A stretch of 6,019 bases of DNA from a bacterium (Candidatus Gribaldobacteria) CG10_big_fil_rev_8_21_14_0_10_41_12 (GTDB taxonomy: Bacteria; Patescibacteriota; Minisyncoccia; Minisyncoccales; CG1-02-41-26), in contig PFAV01000003.1 of assembly GCA_002773545.1 (NCBI GenBank), positions 3,950 to 9,968 of the forward strand, given 5' to 3'. The position numbers were made by a program, and so were the translations under genes. The notes below the pieces were generated by a model. The model did no database searches and had not been told where the DNA came from. It saw only the letters and a program-made list of their open reading frames with translations. Shown here piece by piece: positions 5,703 to 6,019 of this stretch (positions are counted from its first letter, which is position 1; every line of letters starts with the position of its first letter).

Positions 5703-5766
5703 GTAAGAACTTGTAATGAGTTTTCAATTGATAGCTATCAATTGAAAACTCATAACAATTTCTAAC
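5703..5766. repeat. Inverted repeat H3: 38-bp perfect palindrome inside a 64-bp imperfect one
   Basis: The core 5716-5753 is a perfect palindrome with 19-nt arms and no spacer; the left arm is ATGAGTTTTCAATTGATAG. The symmetry continues outward to 5703 and 5766 with only three mismatched pairs (5715/5754, 5710/5759, 5705/5764), so 29 of 32 pairs match. It begins directly after H2 and ends at the base before the rpsN ATG. The core is AT-rich, unlike H1 and H2. It could be a DNA operator for a dimeric protein, an mRNA hairpin gating rpsN translation, or part of a mobile palindromic element. The sequence does not decide between these. Confidence 0.93.
5728..5756 (+). promoter_or_regulatory. Possible sigma-70-type promoter inside palindrome H3 (weak)
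   Basis: TTGATA at 5728-5733 matches the -35 consensus TTGACA at five of six positions. After a 17-bp spacer, CATAAC at 5751-5756 matches TATAAT at four of six. Initiation about 7 nt later would place the transcript start a few bases before the rpsN ATG, giving a nearly leaderless mRNA. Such matches are common in AT-rich DNA, so this is only a candidate. Confidence 0.15.
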
Positions 5767-5952
5767 ATGGCAAAAAAATCATTAATTATAAAATCGCAAA
5801 GAGAGCCGAAGTTTCAAAGTCGAGTTATTCGGCGATGTTTCAAATGCGGCCGCAATAGGTCGTATATTAGAAAGTTTGGCTTATGTCGTATTTGTTTCAG
5901 AGAAATGGCTAACCGAGGAGAAATCCCTGGCATAACTAAATCATCGTGGTAA
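5767..5952 (+). CDS. rpsN: 30S ribosomal protein S14, zinc-binding type (uS14, type Z)
   Basis: S14 sits in the 30S head beside S3 and S10. The product has 61 residues, the length of the short zinc-dependent form; the zinc-free form has about 90-100. Four cysteines arranged as CxxC-x12-CxxC (Cys24, Cys27, Cys40, Cys43 in [25 protein letters not shown]) bind zinc. The C-terminus [11 protein letters not shown] (51-61) is the family's conserved end, Trp last. The position after rplE is canonical. Unlike its neighbours, the gene is separated by 164 nt and flanked by repeats: H3 ends at the base before its ATG, and its last codon plus stop (TGG TAA) begins a second copy of the H1 repeat. No Shine-Dalgarno is seen. 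I see no paralogue of the other S14 type in this window. Confidence 0.98.
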   Translation: MAKKSLIIKSQREPKFQSRVIRRCFKCGRNRSYIRKFGLCRICFREMANRGEIPGITKSSW

Positions 5953-6019
5953 ATTCCGCCCCGCGAGAACGAGCCGTAGGCGAAGTTTAAGCGGTTGGCG
6001 GAATTTACCCCGTGAAGTA
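5948..6019. repeat. Second copy of the H1 palindromic repeat, truncated by window end
   Basis: These 72 bases are identical to 5598-5669, an offset of 350. The match starts at GGTAA, overlapping the rpsN stop; the base before it differs (T at 5947, A at 5597). It covers all of H1 and the first 10 bases beyond it, entering the left arm of H2, then the window ends. If the copied unit includes all of H2, it should run to about 6052. The identical boundary at both sites argues for a discrete element rather than chance similarity. Confidence 0.95.

Noticed and set aside
5716..5745. Nine-codon ORF inside palindrome H3 (ATG at 5716, TGA at 5743-5745)
   Set aside because: It follows from the palindrome sequence, has no ribosome-binding signal and resembles no known leader peptide.
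106..5952. Alternative genetic code with TGA read as Gly, as in some Patescibacteria lineages
   Set aside because: No gene contains an in-frame TGA, all genes end at normal positions with TAA, and conserved glycines are encoded by GGN codons.

Overview
This window is a stretch of a bacterial S10-spc ribosomal-protein operon. It holds thirteen complete genes, all on the + strand, in the canonical order rplD-rplW-rplB-rpsS-rplV-rpsC-rplP-rpmC-rpsQ-rplN-rplX-rplE-rpsN (uL4, uL23, uL2, uS19, uL22, uS3, uL16, uL29, uS17, uL14, uL24, uL5, uS14). The left edge probably lies just after rplC. The right edge stops just after rpsN, where rpsH would be expected. No gene appears broken, and the standard genetic code reads every gene without internal stops.

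The likely source is a streamlined bacterium of the Candidate Phyla Radiation (Patescibacteria), most likely Parcubacteria-like. This is inferred from very tight gene packing (2-12 nt gaps at nine of twelve junctions), moderate-to-low GC, no recognisable Shine-Dalgarno at any start, an L23 with a long basic N-terminal extension, an S19 with an Ala/Lys/Pro tail, and an unusual L16 loop. No 16S gene is present, so the assignment is tentative.

Layout: 1-105 is a leader whose second half is an AT-rich imperfect repeat (GACATTW motifs). 106-3396 is a tight run from rplD to rpsC. 3397-3495 is a tandem array of twelve 8-bp units filling the rpsC-rplP gap. 3496-5602 is a second tight run from rplP to rplE. 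5603-5766 is a spacer made entirely of three abutting inverted repeats. 5767-5952 is rpsN. 5948-6019 is a second, exact 72-bp copy of the start of that spacer, running off the end of the window.

The proteins are ordinary core ribosome components: tunnel wall (L4, L22), tunnel exit (L23, L24, L29), peptidyl-transferase surroundings (L2, L16, L14), central protuberance (L5), mRNA entry and decoding side (S3, S19, S14) and the 30S body (S17). The interesting content is in the three long spacers. Each is built of repetitive or palindromic DNA running up to a start codon, and these are the only three starts with C rather than T at position -1. The strongest signal is the hairpin trio plus direct repeat that brackets rpsN like a cassette, with the repeat boundary falling on the stop codon of both flanking genes.
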